From DATKSS01 sp035468355 (GTDB taxonomy: Bacteria > Chloroflexota > Dormibacteria > Dormibacterales > Dormibacteraceae), in assembly GCA_035468355.1 (NCBI GenBank), contig DATITA010000079.1:1-64000 (forward strand): a DNA stretch of 64,000 nucleotides, read 5' to 3'. The translations under genes and the position numbers were made by a program. Shown here piece after piece: positions 15,211 to 23,686 of this stretch. The notes beneath the pieces were generated by a model. That model was not told the origin of the DNA, did not search any database, and saw only the letters and a program-made list of their open reading frames with translations. Every line of letters starts with the position of its first letter. The first letter of the stretch is position 1.

Positions 15211-17235
15211 ATGCCGACCGATTACGCTCCCGACAAGATCAGGAACGTGGTCCTGTTGGGCCATTCGCACGACGGCAAGACCATGCTCGCCGAGGCCATG
15301 CTCTTCGCCTCCGGCGCCATCGCCAGGCTCGGCTCGCCCGACCAGGCGACCGCGACGACCGACTTCGAGCCGGAGGAACACAAGAGAAGGATCTCGATCA
15401 ACCTCGGGGTCGCGTTTGCCGAGCACAACGGCTACAAGATCAACATCCTCGACGCGCCGGGCTTCTTCGACTTCGCCGGCCAGGTGCTGAGCGGGCTGCG
15501 CGCTGCGGAGTCGGCGGTGGTGGTCGTGGGCCCCAGCCCCCAGATGGCGGTTGGCACGGAGGTCGCCTGGGAGCACTGCAACCGGACGAGCAAGCCGCGC
15601 ATCGTGGTGGTCAACAAGCTGGACAAGGAGAACTCCGACTTCTACGGCGCCGTGGCCGCCATGCGCGACCACCTCTCGCCGCGGCCGTTTCCGCTGCACC
15701 TGCCGATAGGCTCGGAGCACGAGTTTCGAGGCATCGTCGACCTGCTCCACCTCAAGGCCTTCATCTCGACCCCCGACGGCAAGGGTGGCGAGGCGCCGAT
15801 CCCGGACGACATGCGGGATCGCGTGGACGAGTACCGCGGGCAGCTCATCGAGGCTGCGGCGGAGAGCGACGACTCGCTGCTCGAAAAGTACCTCGACGCG
15901 GGCACTTTGAGCGAGGAGGAGATCCAGCGCGGCCTGCGCGAAGGCATCCTCGAGGGCAAGGTCGCCCCGGTGATCTGCTGCTCGGCGACCAAGCTGCTGG
16001 GGGTCCGCACCCTGATGTCGACCATCACGGAGCTCATGCCGCCGCCGGCGGTCGAGCCCGACAAGCCGGCCAAGGCCTTCATATTCAGCACGGGCGGCGA
16101 CCAGTTCGGGCGCGTCAGCTACTTCAAGGTCGTGGCCGGCTCGATCAAGGCCGACGCCCACCTGCCTAACCTGTCGAGAGGTGGCGAGGAGCGGCTCGCA
16201 CAGATCTTCTACCCGCGGGGCAAAGAGCACGTGGCCGCGACGGAGATCCGCGCGGGCGACATCGGCGCCGCGACCAAGCTGGCCCATGCCCTCACGGGCG
16301 ACACTCTCGGCATCAAGGACGGCGGCCCGCTGCCGCCGCTCGATCTGCCGGGCCCGGCCTTCAGCCTGGCCATCACGCCGAAGACTCACGGCGACGAGGA
16401 GAAGATCTCGAGCGGTCTCGCCCGGCTGAGCGAGGAAGACCCGACGCTTCACGTCGAGCGGTTGGAGGAGACCAAGCAGCTCGTGATCGCCGGCCTGGGT
16501 GACGTGCACCTGGACGTGACGCTCGAGAAGCTCAAGCGAAAGTACGGGGTCGACGCGACCACCGCCACCCCGCGCGTGGCGTACCGCGAGACGGTGCACG
16601 GCCATGCGCGAGCCGAGGGTCGCCACGTCAAGCAATCGGGCGGCCACGGCCAGTACGGGGTCTGCGTCATCGAGGTGGCGCCCACTGCTCGGGGCGAAGG
16701 ATTCGTGTGGGAGGACAAGATCTTCGGCGGCTCCATTCCCCAGAACTTCCGGCCGTCGGTCCAGAAGGGCATCGTCGACAACATGGCCAAAGGCGTCGTG
16801 GCGGGGTATCCGATGGTGGATGTCAGGGTGACGCTCGTAGACGGCAAATACCACACGGTCGACTCCAACGACATGGCGTTTCAGATCGCGGGCTCGATGG
16901 CCATCCGCCACGCCGCCCTCGAGGCAGGGCCGGTGCTGCTCGAGCCGCTGGTCGAGGCCACCATCCGGGTGCCGGAGAGGAACCTCGGCGACATCATGTC
17001 TGACATCAACGGCCGGCGCGGAAAGATCCTCGGCACGGAACCGGACGACGGCTACCAGTACGTGAAGGTCACGGTACCCGAGTCCGAGATGCTGCGGTTC
17101 GCCCTGGACCTCCGGTCGATCACCCAGGGCCGCGGCAGCTTCCAAAAGAAGTTCTCGCATTACGAGGAGATGCCGGCGCACCTGGCCAAGGGGATCATCG
17201 AGGAGTTCCAGAAGCAGCACGAAGCGGCCGGATAA
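15211..17235 (+). CDS. elongation factor G-like protein (EF-G paralogue)
   Basis: A 674-residue translational GTPase with the five-domain EF-G layout. G1 is GHSHDGKT, G3 DAPGFFDFAG and G4 NKLD; domains IV-V include GHGQYGVCVIEV, FRPSVQKGI and GRRGKILG. G1 departs from the canonical AHIDAGKT, and the sequence fits the fusA2/EF-G-like group rather than the housekeeping EF-G beside rpsL-rpsG. Its role may be ribosome recycling or an accessory one; this is unproven. ATG at 15211 has a GGGGG site just upstream; the GTG at 15196 is an alternative. Confidence 0.85.
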   Translation: MPTDYAPDKIRNVVLLGHSHDGKTMLAEAMLFASGAIARLGSPDQATATTDFEPEEHKRRISINLGVAFAEHNGYKINILDAPGFFDFAGQVLSGLRAAESAVVVVGPSPQMAVGTEVAWEHCNRTSKPRIVVVNKLDKENSDFYGAVAAMRDHLSPRPFPLHLPIGSEHEFRGIVDLLHLKAFISTPDGKGGEAPIPDDMRDRVDEYRGQLIEAAAESDDSLLEKYLDAGTLSEEEIQRGLREGILEGKVAPVICCSATKLLGVRTLMSTITELMPPPAVEPDKPAKAFIFSTGGDQFGRVSYFKVVAGSIKADAHLPNLSRGGEERLAQIFYPRGKEHVAATEIRAGDIGAATKLAHALTGDTLGIKDGGPLPPLDLPGPAFSLAITPKTHGDEEKISSGLARLSEEDPTLHVERLEETKQLVIAGLGDVHLDVTLEKLKRKYGVDATTATPRVAYRETVHGHARAEGRHVKQSGGHGQYGVCVIEVAPTARGEGFVWEDKIFGGSIPQNFRPSVQKGIVDNMAKGVVAGYPMVDVRVTLVDGKYHTVDSNDMAFQIAGSMAIRHAALEAGPVLLEPLVEATIRVPERNLGDIMSDINGRRGKILGTEPDDGYQYVKVTVPESEMLRFALDLRSITQGRGSFQKKFSHYEEMPAHLAKGIIEEFQKQHEAAG

Positions 17236-17288
17236 TCGCCCGACGGCCTGCTCCAGCTTTGGCCGTTACAGTCCACTAGTATCCGGAC

Positions 17289-18896
17289 GTGAGCCCGTCC
17301 AGCGCGCACGATGTCTGCGTCATCGGCGGCGGCGTGACGGGAGCGGGGATCGCGCGCGACCTCTCTTTGCGCGGGCTATCGGTGCTGCTGCTGGAGAAAG
17401 GCGACTGGGGAGGCGGGACCAGCGGCGCCTCGAGCTGGATGATCCATGGCGGACCTCGCTACCTGGAGTTCGACTGGGACACGACCCGGACCTCGACCAA
17501 AGACGCCGGCTACATCGTCTCCATCGCACGCAACCTGGTCTACCGCGTGGTGTTCATCATCCCGGTGCTCCCGCACGACCGCAACAACATCGAGCGGATG
17601 GAGACCGCGATGGAGGTCTACGACCGTTTCCAGCCGCTCAAGAAGGCGCATCCCCACCGCCGGCTGAGCCCAGCCGAGGCGCTGCAGGCCGAGCCCGGTC
17701 TCACTCCGGACCTGATCGGCGCCGTGACCATGGAGGAATGGGGCGTCGACCCGCACCGACTGGTATACGCGAACGTGCAGGACGCGGTCGCCCACGGCGC
17801 TCGCGCTCTCAACCACACGCGTGTCATCGACCTGGTGCGAGACGGAGGCAAGGTCATTGGCGTCCGCTACCGCGGACCTGACGGCGTGATCTCGGAGGCG
17901 CGCGCGCGCGTGGTCGTCAACGCCACGGGGCCGTGGTCGCCGGAGGTGAGCGGCATGGCCGGAGTGCCCGTCCAGCTCCGCCCGGCCAAGGGGATCCACA
18001 TCATCTACCCGCACCGCATCTCGAACTTCTCGATCAGCGCCGAGTCGATCGACGGCCGGGACTTGCTCATGGTCTCGCACAGCGGGTTCACGCTGCTCGG
18101 CACCACGGACGACGATTTCTACGGCGACCTGGATTCCATCGACGTGCTCCAGGATGAGGTCGACTACCTGCTGCAGGGAATCGAGAGGGTGTTTCCGACC
18201 ATCCGCCAGTACCGCCCGGTCCGCACTACCACAGGCGTGCGCCCGACGCTCTACAAGTGGAGGCGAACGGAGGACGAGCTCTCGCGGCGGTACGAGGTGA
18301 TCGACCACGCCGGCGAGGGCGTCGAAGGCTTCGTCACCATCGCGGGCGGCAAGCTCTCCATGTACAGGCTGATGGCGGAGCAGACCTCCGACGCAGTCTG
18401 CCGCAAGCTCGGACACCAGGCGCCGTGCACCACCGCCACGCGACCTCTGCCCGGAAACGAGTCGGACGTCGAGCCGCCGGCCGACCTCGCGCGGCGATTC
18501 GGCATCCCCGCGCTTGCGGCGGTAAAACTGCAGACACGACACGGCTCCAATGCAGGCAAGGTGCTCGACGAAGGCGGGACGGGTCGCCTCCTGTGCCGCT
18601 GCGAGCCGATCACCGAGGCCGAGCTGATCTTCGCGACGCGCCACGAACAGGTCCGATCCCTCGCCGATGCATTTCGGCGAGTGGGCGTGGCCGGTGGGCC
18701 GTGCGCCGGAGCCGCCTGCGTGATGCGCGCCGCGGAGGTCATCGGCCGCGAGCTGGGCTGGAGCGCAACTCAGAGGTTCGACGCGGTCCGAGAGTTCGTG
18801 CAGGGCTCGTGGCTCGGGCGCGCGCCAGTACTCGGGCATGCGGGATGGGCGCAGGAAGAGATGGCACAGGGCGCGATGCGAGGCCTGACGATCTAA
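17289..18896 (+). CDS. FAD-dependent glycerol-3-phosphate dehydrogenase, GlpA-like with BFD [2Fe-2S] domain
   Basis: A 535-residue flavoprotein that oxidises sn-glycerol-3-phosphate to dihydroxyacetone phosphate. The FAD site VIGGGVTGAGIARDLSLRG is at residue 11, the DAO fold runs to about 370, and a C-terminal BFD-like domain with LLCRCEPITEAEL and GGPCAGAACVMR supplies four cysteines for an iron-sulfur cluster. That domain makes it closer to anaerobic GlpA than to aerobic GlpD. Start is GTG at 17289. Its stop overlaps the start of the ferredoxin-like gene, which could carry the electrons onward. Confidence 0.87.
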   Translation: MSPSSAHDVCVIGGGVTGAGIARDLSLRGLSVLLLEKGDWGGGTSGASSWMIHGGPRYLEFDWDTTRTSTKDAGYIVSIARNLVYRVVFIIPVLPHDRNNIERMETAMEVYDRFQPLKKAHPHRRLSPAEALQAEPGLTPDLIGAVTMEEWGVDPHRLVYANVQDAVAHGARALNHTRVIDLVRDGGKVIGVRYRGPDGVISEARARVVVNATGPWSPEVSGMAGVPVQLRPAKGIHIIYPHRISNFSISAESIDGRDLLMVSHSGFTLLGTTDDDFYGDLDSIDVLQDEVDYLLQGIERVFPTIRQYRPVRTTTGVRPTLYKWRRTEDELSRRYEVIDHAGEGVEGFVTIAGGKLSMYRLMAEQTSDAVCRKLGHQAPCTTATRPLPGNESDVEPPADLARRFGIPALAAVKLQTRHGSNAGKVLDEGGTGRLLCRCEPITEAELIFATRHEQVRSLADAFRRVGVAGGPCAGAACVMRAAEVIGRELGWSATQRFDAVREFVQGSWLGRAPVLGHAGWAQEEMAQGAMRGLTI

Positions 18897-19291
18897 TGGG
18901 ACGCGCGGACTCGCTGGTCAAGCTCGCGTGGGCGTACGGCCTGCACCAGACGCGACGACGCGTCACTCGTCAGCGCTCCGAGCTGACCGACCTTCTCGAC
19001 ACGTATGCAACGGACGGCATGCGCGCGCTCAAGCCCGCGGAGCGTGAGCGCCACCCGGGCATGGTCGACTGCATCAACTGCGGCCTGTGCGCATTTGCCG
19101 CGGGACGGATGGGCAAAACGCGACTACCGGACGTGGCGGCTTCCTATATGCGCCTTTACGCGCGGCTGGGTGCAGCCTCTTCCGATGTAGAAGGAGACGA
19201 TCCCGACCTCGCGGCTGCCGCTGCGGCCTGCCCGGTCGGAGTCCCGCTCGTTGAGGTGGCCGCGATAGTGCGGCGGCTGAGCCAAGGCTGA
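18896..19291 (+). CDS. ferredoxin-like 4Fe-4S protein
   Basis: A 131-residue protein with one probable [4Fe-4S] site: VDCINCGLCAFAAG in the middle and AAACPVGVPL near the C-terminus. The fourth ligand is distant from the CxxCxxC set, as in single-cluster or half-ferredoxin modules. An N-terminal helical region precedes it. ATG at 18896 overlaps the stop of the GlpA-like gene. A role as electron acceptor from that flavoprotein, replacing GlpB/GlpC, is inferred from the coupling. Confidence 0.7.
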   Translation: MGRADSLVKLAWAYGLHQTRRRVTRQRSELTDLLDTYATDGMRALKPAERERHPGMVDCINCGLCAFAAGRMGKTRLPDVAASYMRLYARLGAASSDVEGDDPDLAAAAAACPVGVPLVEVAAIVRRLSQG

Positions 19292-19479
19292 GGCCGAGGA
19301 GCCACGCGCCAGGCCGCGGCTCCCATCCGGATCAACGGTCGGACCGGCTCCGCACGACGATGATCCAGGTGGCCGCCCATCTCCTGGCATGGCCGCATCG
19401 CCGTCTTCGGCGCGCCATTCGCAACCCCGTGCGCTCTTCGTGGCGCCGAGCGGCGCTGTGGGCGCAAGACCGTAAGGGG

Positions 19480-19508
19480 TTGCTAGTTATCCACATTCTG
19501 TATACAGT
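19480..19508 (+). promoter_or_regulatory. promoter candidate containing a perfect DnaA box
   Basis: TTGCTA (19480-19485) and TACAGT (19503-19508) are spaced by 17 bp, as in a sigma-70 promoter, about 30 bp before the ATG at 19538. The spacer contains TTATCCACA (19487-19495), a perfect DnaA box, and beside it the palindrome CTGTATACAG (19498-19507). DnaA or another repressor binding here would block polymerase. Confidence 0.45.
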
Positions 19509-19537
19509 CTGGGGACATCACACTACATCTAGCGCCA

Positions 19538-20113
19538 ATGGTCAAGAGATTATTTGGGCCGCTCCACCGGTGGCCCGCTGTCGAGGCGTTCCTCGCCCGA
19601 GTGGCCGGCCAGTTCACAACCTGGCCCGCGGACGACTTCGAGCGCTTCGTGAGCGCGTCGGTGACGACACGTTTGGCGGGCGCCGCCGCGTTTCCGCCTC
19701 CTGTCGAGCCCCTGCGGCCGCCCCCGCCCAGCTCGATCGCGCCGGCGACATTCGAGATGCGATTCATGAGGCTGCACACGGAGGCAAGGTTCGACGAGAT
19801 GTGGGACATGCTGGCCGAAGACGCTCAGCGAGCCTGGGGAGGACGCGAGACCTTCATGCGGGAGATGCCTCGCCTCGACGACGGCACCGAGCTCCTCGAC
19901 ATGGAGCCCCTGAGCGTCGCCGTCCTCGAAGGGTGGACCGACCAGGCGCACCAGCGCACGTACAGCAACGTCGCGCAGCTCGTCATGCGCTATCGCATCC
20001 GCCAGCAGTGGCGAGAGTGGACGTTCGACCGCCAGGTCCACCTCGTGCCGGCCGCGGGAGGGTGGCGCACATTGTGCTATCCGACAAGAGGTAGAGTCGC
20101 GGCAAGCCGCTGA
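19538..20113 (+). CDS. hypothetical protein
   Basis: A 191-residue protein of unknown function. Residues 1-50 form a helical start (VKRLFGPLHRWPAVEAFLARVAG), then a Pro-rich linker (PPPVEPLRPPPPSS), then a domain from about residue 70 (ATFEMRFMRLHTEARFDEMWDML) whose alpha+beta pattern recalls NTF2/SnoaL-like folds. No catalytic motif seen. It is the first gene of a five-gene plus-strand run ending with the macro-domain gene and follows the DnaA-box promoter candidate. Confidence 0.65.
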   Translation: MVKRLFGPLHRWPAVEAFLARVAGQFTTWPADDFERFVSASVTTRLAGAAAFPPPVEPLRPPPPSSIAPATFEMRFMRLHTEARFDEMWDMLAEDAQRAWGGRETFMREMPRLDDGTELLDMEPLSVAVLEGWTDQAHQRTYSNVAQLVMRYRIRQQWREWTFDRQVHLVPAAGGWRTLCYPTRGRVAASR

Positions 20114-20131
20114 TATAGTGGATTTCAGGCC

Positions 20132-20503
20132 ATGCTTCAGCGGACCATCGAAGAGCAAGAGCGCGACATGCGCTGGCATCGGCGGAGAAAGCGCGCAATG
20201 ACGGCTCGTCACCTGCTCCAGGAATCCGATGAGCTCCTCTACTGGGTCGAGGAATGCCTCGTGCAGGAAATCCGCATCGTCCCGGGATGGTTGATCTCTC
20301 GCTTGATGGTGGTCCTTCGGCACGCGCACCCCGAGCTGCCTGGACGGCTGGGACGCGAGCGCCGGCCCGGGCCGGTGATGGAGATCATCTACGACGCACA
20401 GGCGGCTTTGATGGACCAGGCATGCCGCAGCCGCGGTCCCGCGGAAGTGATTCCGCTGTTCGCCCGCGCTCGCGAGCGGATGCTCAGAGAAGCGACCGTA
20501 TAA
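20132..20503 (+). CDS. hypothetical protein
   Basis: A 123-residue, Arg- and Glu-rich, mainly helical protein (LLQESDELLYWVEECLVQE in the middle). No transmembrane segment and no recognised motif. It starts 18 bp after the preceding gene and ends 10 bp before the PHP gene, so it is in the same operon. It resembles small helical adaptor proteins only in general character. Confidence 0.6.
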   Translation: MLQRTIEEQERDMRWHRRRKRAMTARHLLQESDELLYWVEECLVQEIRIVPGWLISRLMVVLRHAHPELPGRLGRERRPGPVMEIIYDAQAALMDQACRSRGPAEVIPLFARARERMLREATV

Positions 20504-20513
20504 CTTCATTCCA

Positions 20514-21119
20514 GTGAAGGTCGACCTGCACCTTCACTCCAACTTCTCGCACGATGGGCGCAGCTCGCTGGACGAGTTGATCGCCCGGTGCAAGGAGTGC
20601 GGGCTCGACCGCATTGCGCTCACCGACCACAACACCGTCGAGGGAGCATTCAACCTGGCCAGGCAAGCCCCAGAGCTCGCGATCGTGGGAGAGGAGGTGA
20701 AGACGCTCGAGGGCGAGGTCATCGGGCTTTTCATCACGTCGCGAGTGGCGCCATATCTGCCGCCCGAGGAGGTCATGGACCTCATCCACGGCATGGGCGG
20801 CCTGACGTACATCCCACATCCACTCGACCGGCGACGCGCTAACTTCTCGGTTGAGCGAATGGCCGAGCTGGCGGACCGCATCGACATCATCGAGACCTAT
20901 AACCCGTGGTGCGAATCGGCGGTGAACCAGGCCGCCGCGCGCCTGGCCGACGACCTGGGCAAGGTCACGGCCACCGGCTCAGATTCGCATGCGGCGCATG
21001 AGCTTGGCCGCAGCTGGATGGAGATGGATGCCTTCGGCGATCCCCAGGATTTCCTGGAAAAGCTCAGGTATGCGCGGCACGTGGTCACCGCCAGCAGTGG
21101 CACTGGTCGACGTGCCTGA
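20514..21119 (+). CDS. PHP-domain phosphoesterase
   Basis: A 201-residue PHP-family metal-dependent hydrolase. Metal-binding motifs: VDLHLHSNFSHDG at the start, ALTDHNT about residue 36, EVKTLEGEV, YIPHPLDR and GSDSHAAHELG near the end. This set fits stand-alone PHP enzymes such as nucleoside 3',5'-bisphosphate or histidinol-phosphate phosphatases. The protein is shorter than the usual 270-290 residues, lacking the insertion domain of the AMP-phosphatase type. Start is GTG at 20514. It overlaps pfkB by 8 bp. Confidence 0.8.
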   Translation: MKVDLHLHSNFSHDGRSSLDELIARCKECGLDRIALTDHNTVEGAFNLARQAPELAIVGEEVKTLEGEVIGLFITSRVAPYLPPEEVMDLIHGMGGLTYIPHPLDRRRANFSVERMAELADRIDIIETYNPWCESAVNQAAARLADDLGKVTATGSDSHAAHELGRSWMEMDAFGDPQDFLEKLRYARHVVTASSGTGRRA

Positions 21120-21999
21120 TCCTCTCGAGCTGCTCGTGGTCGGCTCGATCGCCCTAGACACGCGAGACGGTCCATTCGGGCACGTCAAGGAGGAGCTCGG
21201 CGGCTCTGTCGTCTACTTCGCGTTGGCGGCCAGCCTGATCGCTCCGGTCAAAGTCGTCGCTCCGGTGGGGATGGATGGTTCGGAGCGGGTCGCGCGGGCC
21301 TTCGAGGGCCGCGCCATCGACACCTCCGGCGTGCAGGTCGTCGACGCGCCCACCTACCGATGGAAGGCGCACCAGGAGCACGGGCGCAACGTGGACCTGG
21401 GAAGCACGGACCAGATCTACGACGCGTGGGAGCCGGTCATCCCGGACGGCTTCACGGGCTGGGCCTTCGTCGGATCGATGCGGCCGGACCGGCAGGCGCA
21501 GGCGATCAAGATGCTCTCGGGGGCGCGACTGGTGGCCGCGGACGCAATGCTGTCGTACGTCCACCGCCGGCCAGAGTCGAAGGACGTGCTGCGCAGGGCC
21601 GGCTGGTTCTTCTGCAACCTGGAAGAATTCGCGGCACTGGGCGGCAAGGAGCCGGAGGAATTCCGGAGACAGTGGTGGCTCGACGGCCTCGTGTTGAAGG
21701 CCGGCGCCGCCGGCGTGACGGCCTACACGGCCGACGGCAGCTTTCACGTGCCTGCGGTCAAGGGCCGGCCTGTCATCGACACCACCGGGGCGGGCGATGC
21801 GCTTGCGGGAGGAATGCTGGCTCGTTGGGTCAGCACCGGAGCGGAACGCGCCGGGCTCGTGGATGCGCTCGCTTGCGGGGTCGCGTGCGCGTCGCTGGCC
21901 ATCGAATCAATAGGGACGCGTGGCATAGGTACGGCGACGCCGAAGTTGCTTCAAGCACGCCTGGCGGAGGTGGCGGAATGCATGCGGCACGAGTCCTGA
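21112..21999 (+). CDS. PfkB-family sugar/nucleoside kinase
   Basis: A 295-residue ribokinase-family enzyme. The N-terminal VVGSIALDT and GGSVVYFALAASLIA match the first PfkB signature, and DTTGAGDALAGGMLARW is the second signature with the catalytic Asp and anion hole. The substrate cannot be read from the sequence: a sugar, nucleoside or carboxamide are all possible. Start is GTG at 21112 within the end of the PHP gene, and its end overlaps the macro-domain gene by 22 bp. The three genes are therefore coupled and likely act on one phosphorylated compound. Confidence 0.83.
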   Translation: MPDPLELLVVGSIALDTRDGPFGHVKEELGGSVVYFALAASLIAPVKVVAPVGMDGSERVARAFEGRAIDTSGVQVVDAPTYRWKAHQEHGRNVDLGSTDQIYDAWEPVIPDGFTGWAFVGSMRPDRQAQAIKMLSGARLVAADAMLSYVHRRPESKDVLRRAGWFFCNLEEFAALGGKEPEEFRRQWWLDGLVLKAGAAGVTAYTADGSFHVPAVKGRPVIDTTGAGDALAGGMLARWVSTGAERAGLVDALACGVACASLAIESIGTRGIGTATPKLLQARLAEVAECMRHES

Positions 22000-22514
22000 T
22001 CATCGACGGTGACCTGGTTGAGCAGGACGTCGACGCGATAGTCAACGCCGCCAACAACGACCTGGTGCTCGGCGCCGGAGTCGCCGGTGCGATTCGCCGC
22101 AGAGGAGGACCGGCCATCCAGGCGGAATGCGATGCGCGCGGTCCCATCAGAGTCGGAGAGGCAGCGATCACCGGCGCAGGCGGCTTGCCGGCGCGACACG
22201 TGATTCACGCAGCGAGCATGGGTCTCGGAGGGCGGACGACGAGGACGACACTGACTTCGTCGATGCGTCATGCATTTCAGCTGGCGCGCGCCAACGGCGT
22301 CCAGAGCATCGCAATCCCCGCGGTGGGCACGGGTATCGCAGGTTTTCCGATGGATGAATGCGCGCGCGTCATGGCCGAATGCTTGCGTAGCGCGCAACAA
22401 GGGGGTTGGGATCCCAAAGAGGTCCGCTTCGTGCTGTTTGGGGCAGCTTCGAAAATGGCTTTTGAGGCTCCGTTTTGGGCCTCATTTGGGCCCAGTTCCG
22501 ACCCGGTGGGTTGA
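21978..22514 (+). CDS. macro-domain protein (ADP-ribose binding/hydrolase)
   Basis: A 178-residue macro domain. Hallmarks are the opening GDLVEQDVDAIVNAANN, GAGVAGAIRRRGG, and the phosphate loop IAIPAVGTGIAGFP. Such proteins bind ADP-ribose and remove O-acetyl or protein-linked ADP-ribose. The NAAN asparagine typical of active hydrolases is present. It overlaps the sugar-kinase gene, so a role in salvaging ADP-ribose or ribose phosphates is plausible. Confidence 0.86.
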   Translation: MHAARVLIIDGDLVEQDVDAIVNAANNDLVLGAGVAGAIRRRGGPAIQAECDARGPIRVGEAAITGAGGLPARHVIHAASMGLGGRTTRTTLTSSMRHAFQLARANGVQSIAIPAVGTGIAGFPMDECARVMAECLRSAQQGGWDPKEVRFVLFGAASKMAFEAPFWASFGPSSDPVG

Positions 22515-22609
22515 ATTCAAGCTGAACTGGGGTTGTGCTGAGCAAAGACAGGCCCCTAGAATGGGCAAGTCCGACCCCGAACAGAATCTCGTATAAGGAC
22601 GGTGACTAG

Positions 22610-22753
22610 TTGGAAGGCTACTGCTTGAAGGACAAGAAGAAGGTCGAAATGAAAGACCCTCAGCCGATCACGATGAAGAATGGCAAGCCGGCGACAGTTG
22701 GGACATGCCCACACTGCGGCACCAAGATTTACAAGATCGGAAAGGCTTCGTAA
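22610..22753 (+). CDS. DUF5679-type small zinc ribbon protein
   Basis: A 47-residue protein missed by length cut-offs. It begins EGYCLKDKKKVEMK, continues PITMKNGKPATVGTCPHCGTKIYKIG and ends KAS. The CPHCG pair and the N-terminal cysteine suggest a zinc ribbon of the DUF5679 family. Start is TTG at 22610, with AAGGA about ten bases upstream. A factor-independent terminator follows 16 bp after the stop, supporting a real single gene. Confidence 0.75.
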   Translation: MEGYCLKDKKKVEMKDPQPITMKNGKPATVGTCPHCGTKIYKIGKAS

Positions 22754-22769
22754 CAAGAACGTCGACCAA

Positions 22770-22798
22770 GGGCCGCTCCGCGGGGGGCGGTCCTTTTT
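22770..22798 (+). terminator. intrinsic terminator after DUF5679 gene
   Basis: A 7-bp GC-rich stem (22770-22776 with 22787-22793) is followed by TTTTT (22794-22798) and more T residues. It is a good factor-independent terminator for the plus-strand gene and lies between convergent genes. Confidence 0.8.
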
Positions 22799-22804
22799 GT
22801 TTTC

Positions 22805-23206
22805 TTAGGTCGTTATCGGCGGCTCGAGCGCCGCGAGCAAAACGTCGGTCGCCGAGACCGCCTCATCCACGCCAAGCATTTTGAAGATCTCGACGTTGGA
22901 TGGATTGTTCACCCGGGCGATCGTCTTCTTGACCTTGAAATGCCTTTTGGCCATCTGCAGCGCGATGAGGTTGTCCTCGTCATCCGCCGTTACCGCAACG
23001 ATGGCGTCGGCGCGCTCGATGCCGGTCTGAGAAAGAAACTTCACCTCGCATGCATCGCCTCGCATGACGATGCTGCCGAGCTGGGTCTCAAGCCAATCCG
23101 CGCGGCGGGCGTCCTTCTCGATGAGGGTGACCTCGTGTCCCCGCTCGACCAGGTCGCGAGACATGTAGTAACCGACCGTGCCGCCCCCGACCACTATCAC
23201 GTACAA
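22805..23206 (-). CDS. TrkA-N (RCK) domain protein, second of a tandem pair
   Basis: A 133-residue Rossmann protein: VIVVGGGTVGYYMSRDLVERGHEVTLIEKD at the N-terminus, then an acidic ribose-binding residue and RGDACEVKFL, as in TrkA/KtrA NAD(H)-binding gates of potassium uptake. There is no C-terminal RCK_C domain. TTG at 23206 lies 4 bp after the stop of the first copy, with a GGAAGG site before it; GTG at 23200 is an alternative. Works presumably with the neighbouring half-size TrkA on a membrane channel encoded elsewhere. Confidence 0.82.
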   Translation of the reverse strand: MYVIVVGGGTVGYYMSRDLVERGHEVTLIEKDARRADWLETQLGSIVMRGDACEVKFLSQTGIERADAIVAVTADDEDNLIALQMAKRHFKVKKTIARVNNPSNVEIFKMLGVDEAVSATDVLLAALEPPITT

Positions 23207-23210
23207 GCGC

Positions 23211-23633
23211 CTACCTGCCTTCCAGCAGCATCTTCTGGATGTGCTTGGCGCCTTCGATCGTCGGGCAGATCGTGTGGAGACCCAACTTCTCGTACGCGTC
23301 GGCGCGCTCGGGATCGTATATGCGCGCGACAACGTGGGGGACTTTGAAGATGTGCTTGGCGATCTGGGCCGCCATGATGTTGCGGTTGTCGCCTTCGGTG
23401 ACCGCGACGAAACCGTCCGCGTGCTCCACACCCGCGCGGCGCAGCACGTCAGCGTCGGTGCCGTTGCCTACGACCTGGTCGCCTTTGAACTCACGCGTCA
23501 GCACGCCGCGGGAGGAGGCTCGGGAGAACTGGTTGGGGTCCCGGTCGACGATGACGACCTCGTGGCCGGCTCGGTCCATGTCGGCCGCGATCTGCGAACC
23601 GACCCTGCCACACCCCACGATCACGAGCTTCAA
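23211..23633 (-). CDS. TrkA-N (RCK) domain protein, first of a tandem pair
   Basis: A 140-residue regulator with KLVIVGCGRVGSQIAADMDRAGHEV and NGTDADVLRRAGVEHADGF. It is the nucleotide-sensing gate subunit of Trk/Ktr potassium transporters. Like its neighbour it consists of the TrkA-N domain only; classical TrkA has four domains in one chain. The tandem probably forms a heteromeric ring. No trkH/ktrB membrane gene is adjacent. Confidence 0.82.
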   Translation of the reverse strand: MKLVIVGCGRVGSQIAADMDRAGHEVVIVDRDPNQFSRASSRGVLTREFKGDQVVGNGTDADVLRRAGVEHADGFVAVTEGDNRNIMAAQIAKHIFKVPHVVARIYDPERADAYEKLGLHTICPTIEGAKHIQKMLLEGR

Positions 23634-23686
23634 AGCGGGTTGATTATAGGGACGCCGTTGGAGCGCCTTCGGCCGAGCTTGTTAGG

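Noticed and set aside
15178..17220. 680-codon open frame on the minus strand
   Set aside because: It is fully antisense to the EF-G-like gene. It consists of Arg/His/Asp/Val-rich sequence without motifs, a typical shadow in GC-rich DNA.
17376..18839. 487-codon minus-strand frame
   Set aside because: Antisense to the GlpA-like gene, which has clear FAD and iron-sulfur motifs.
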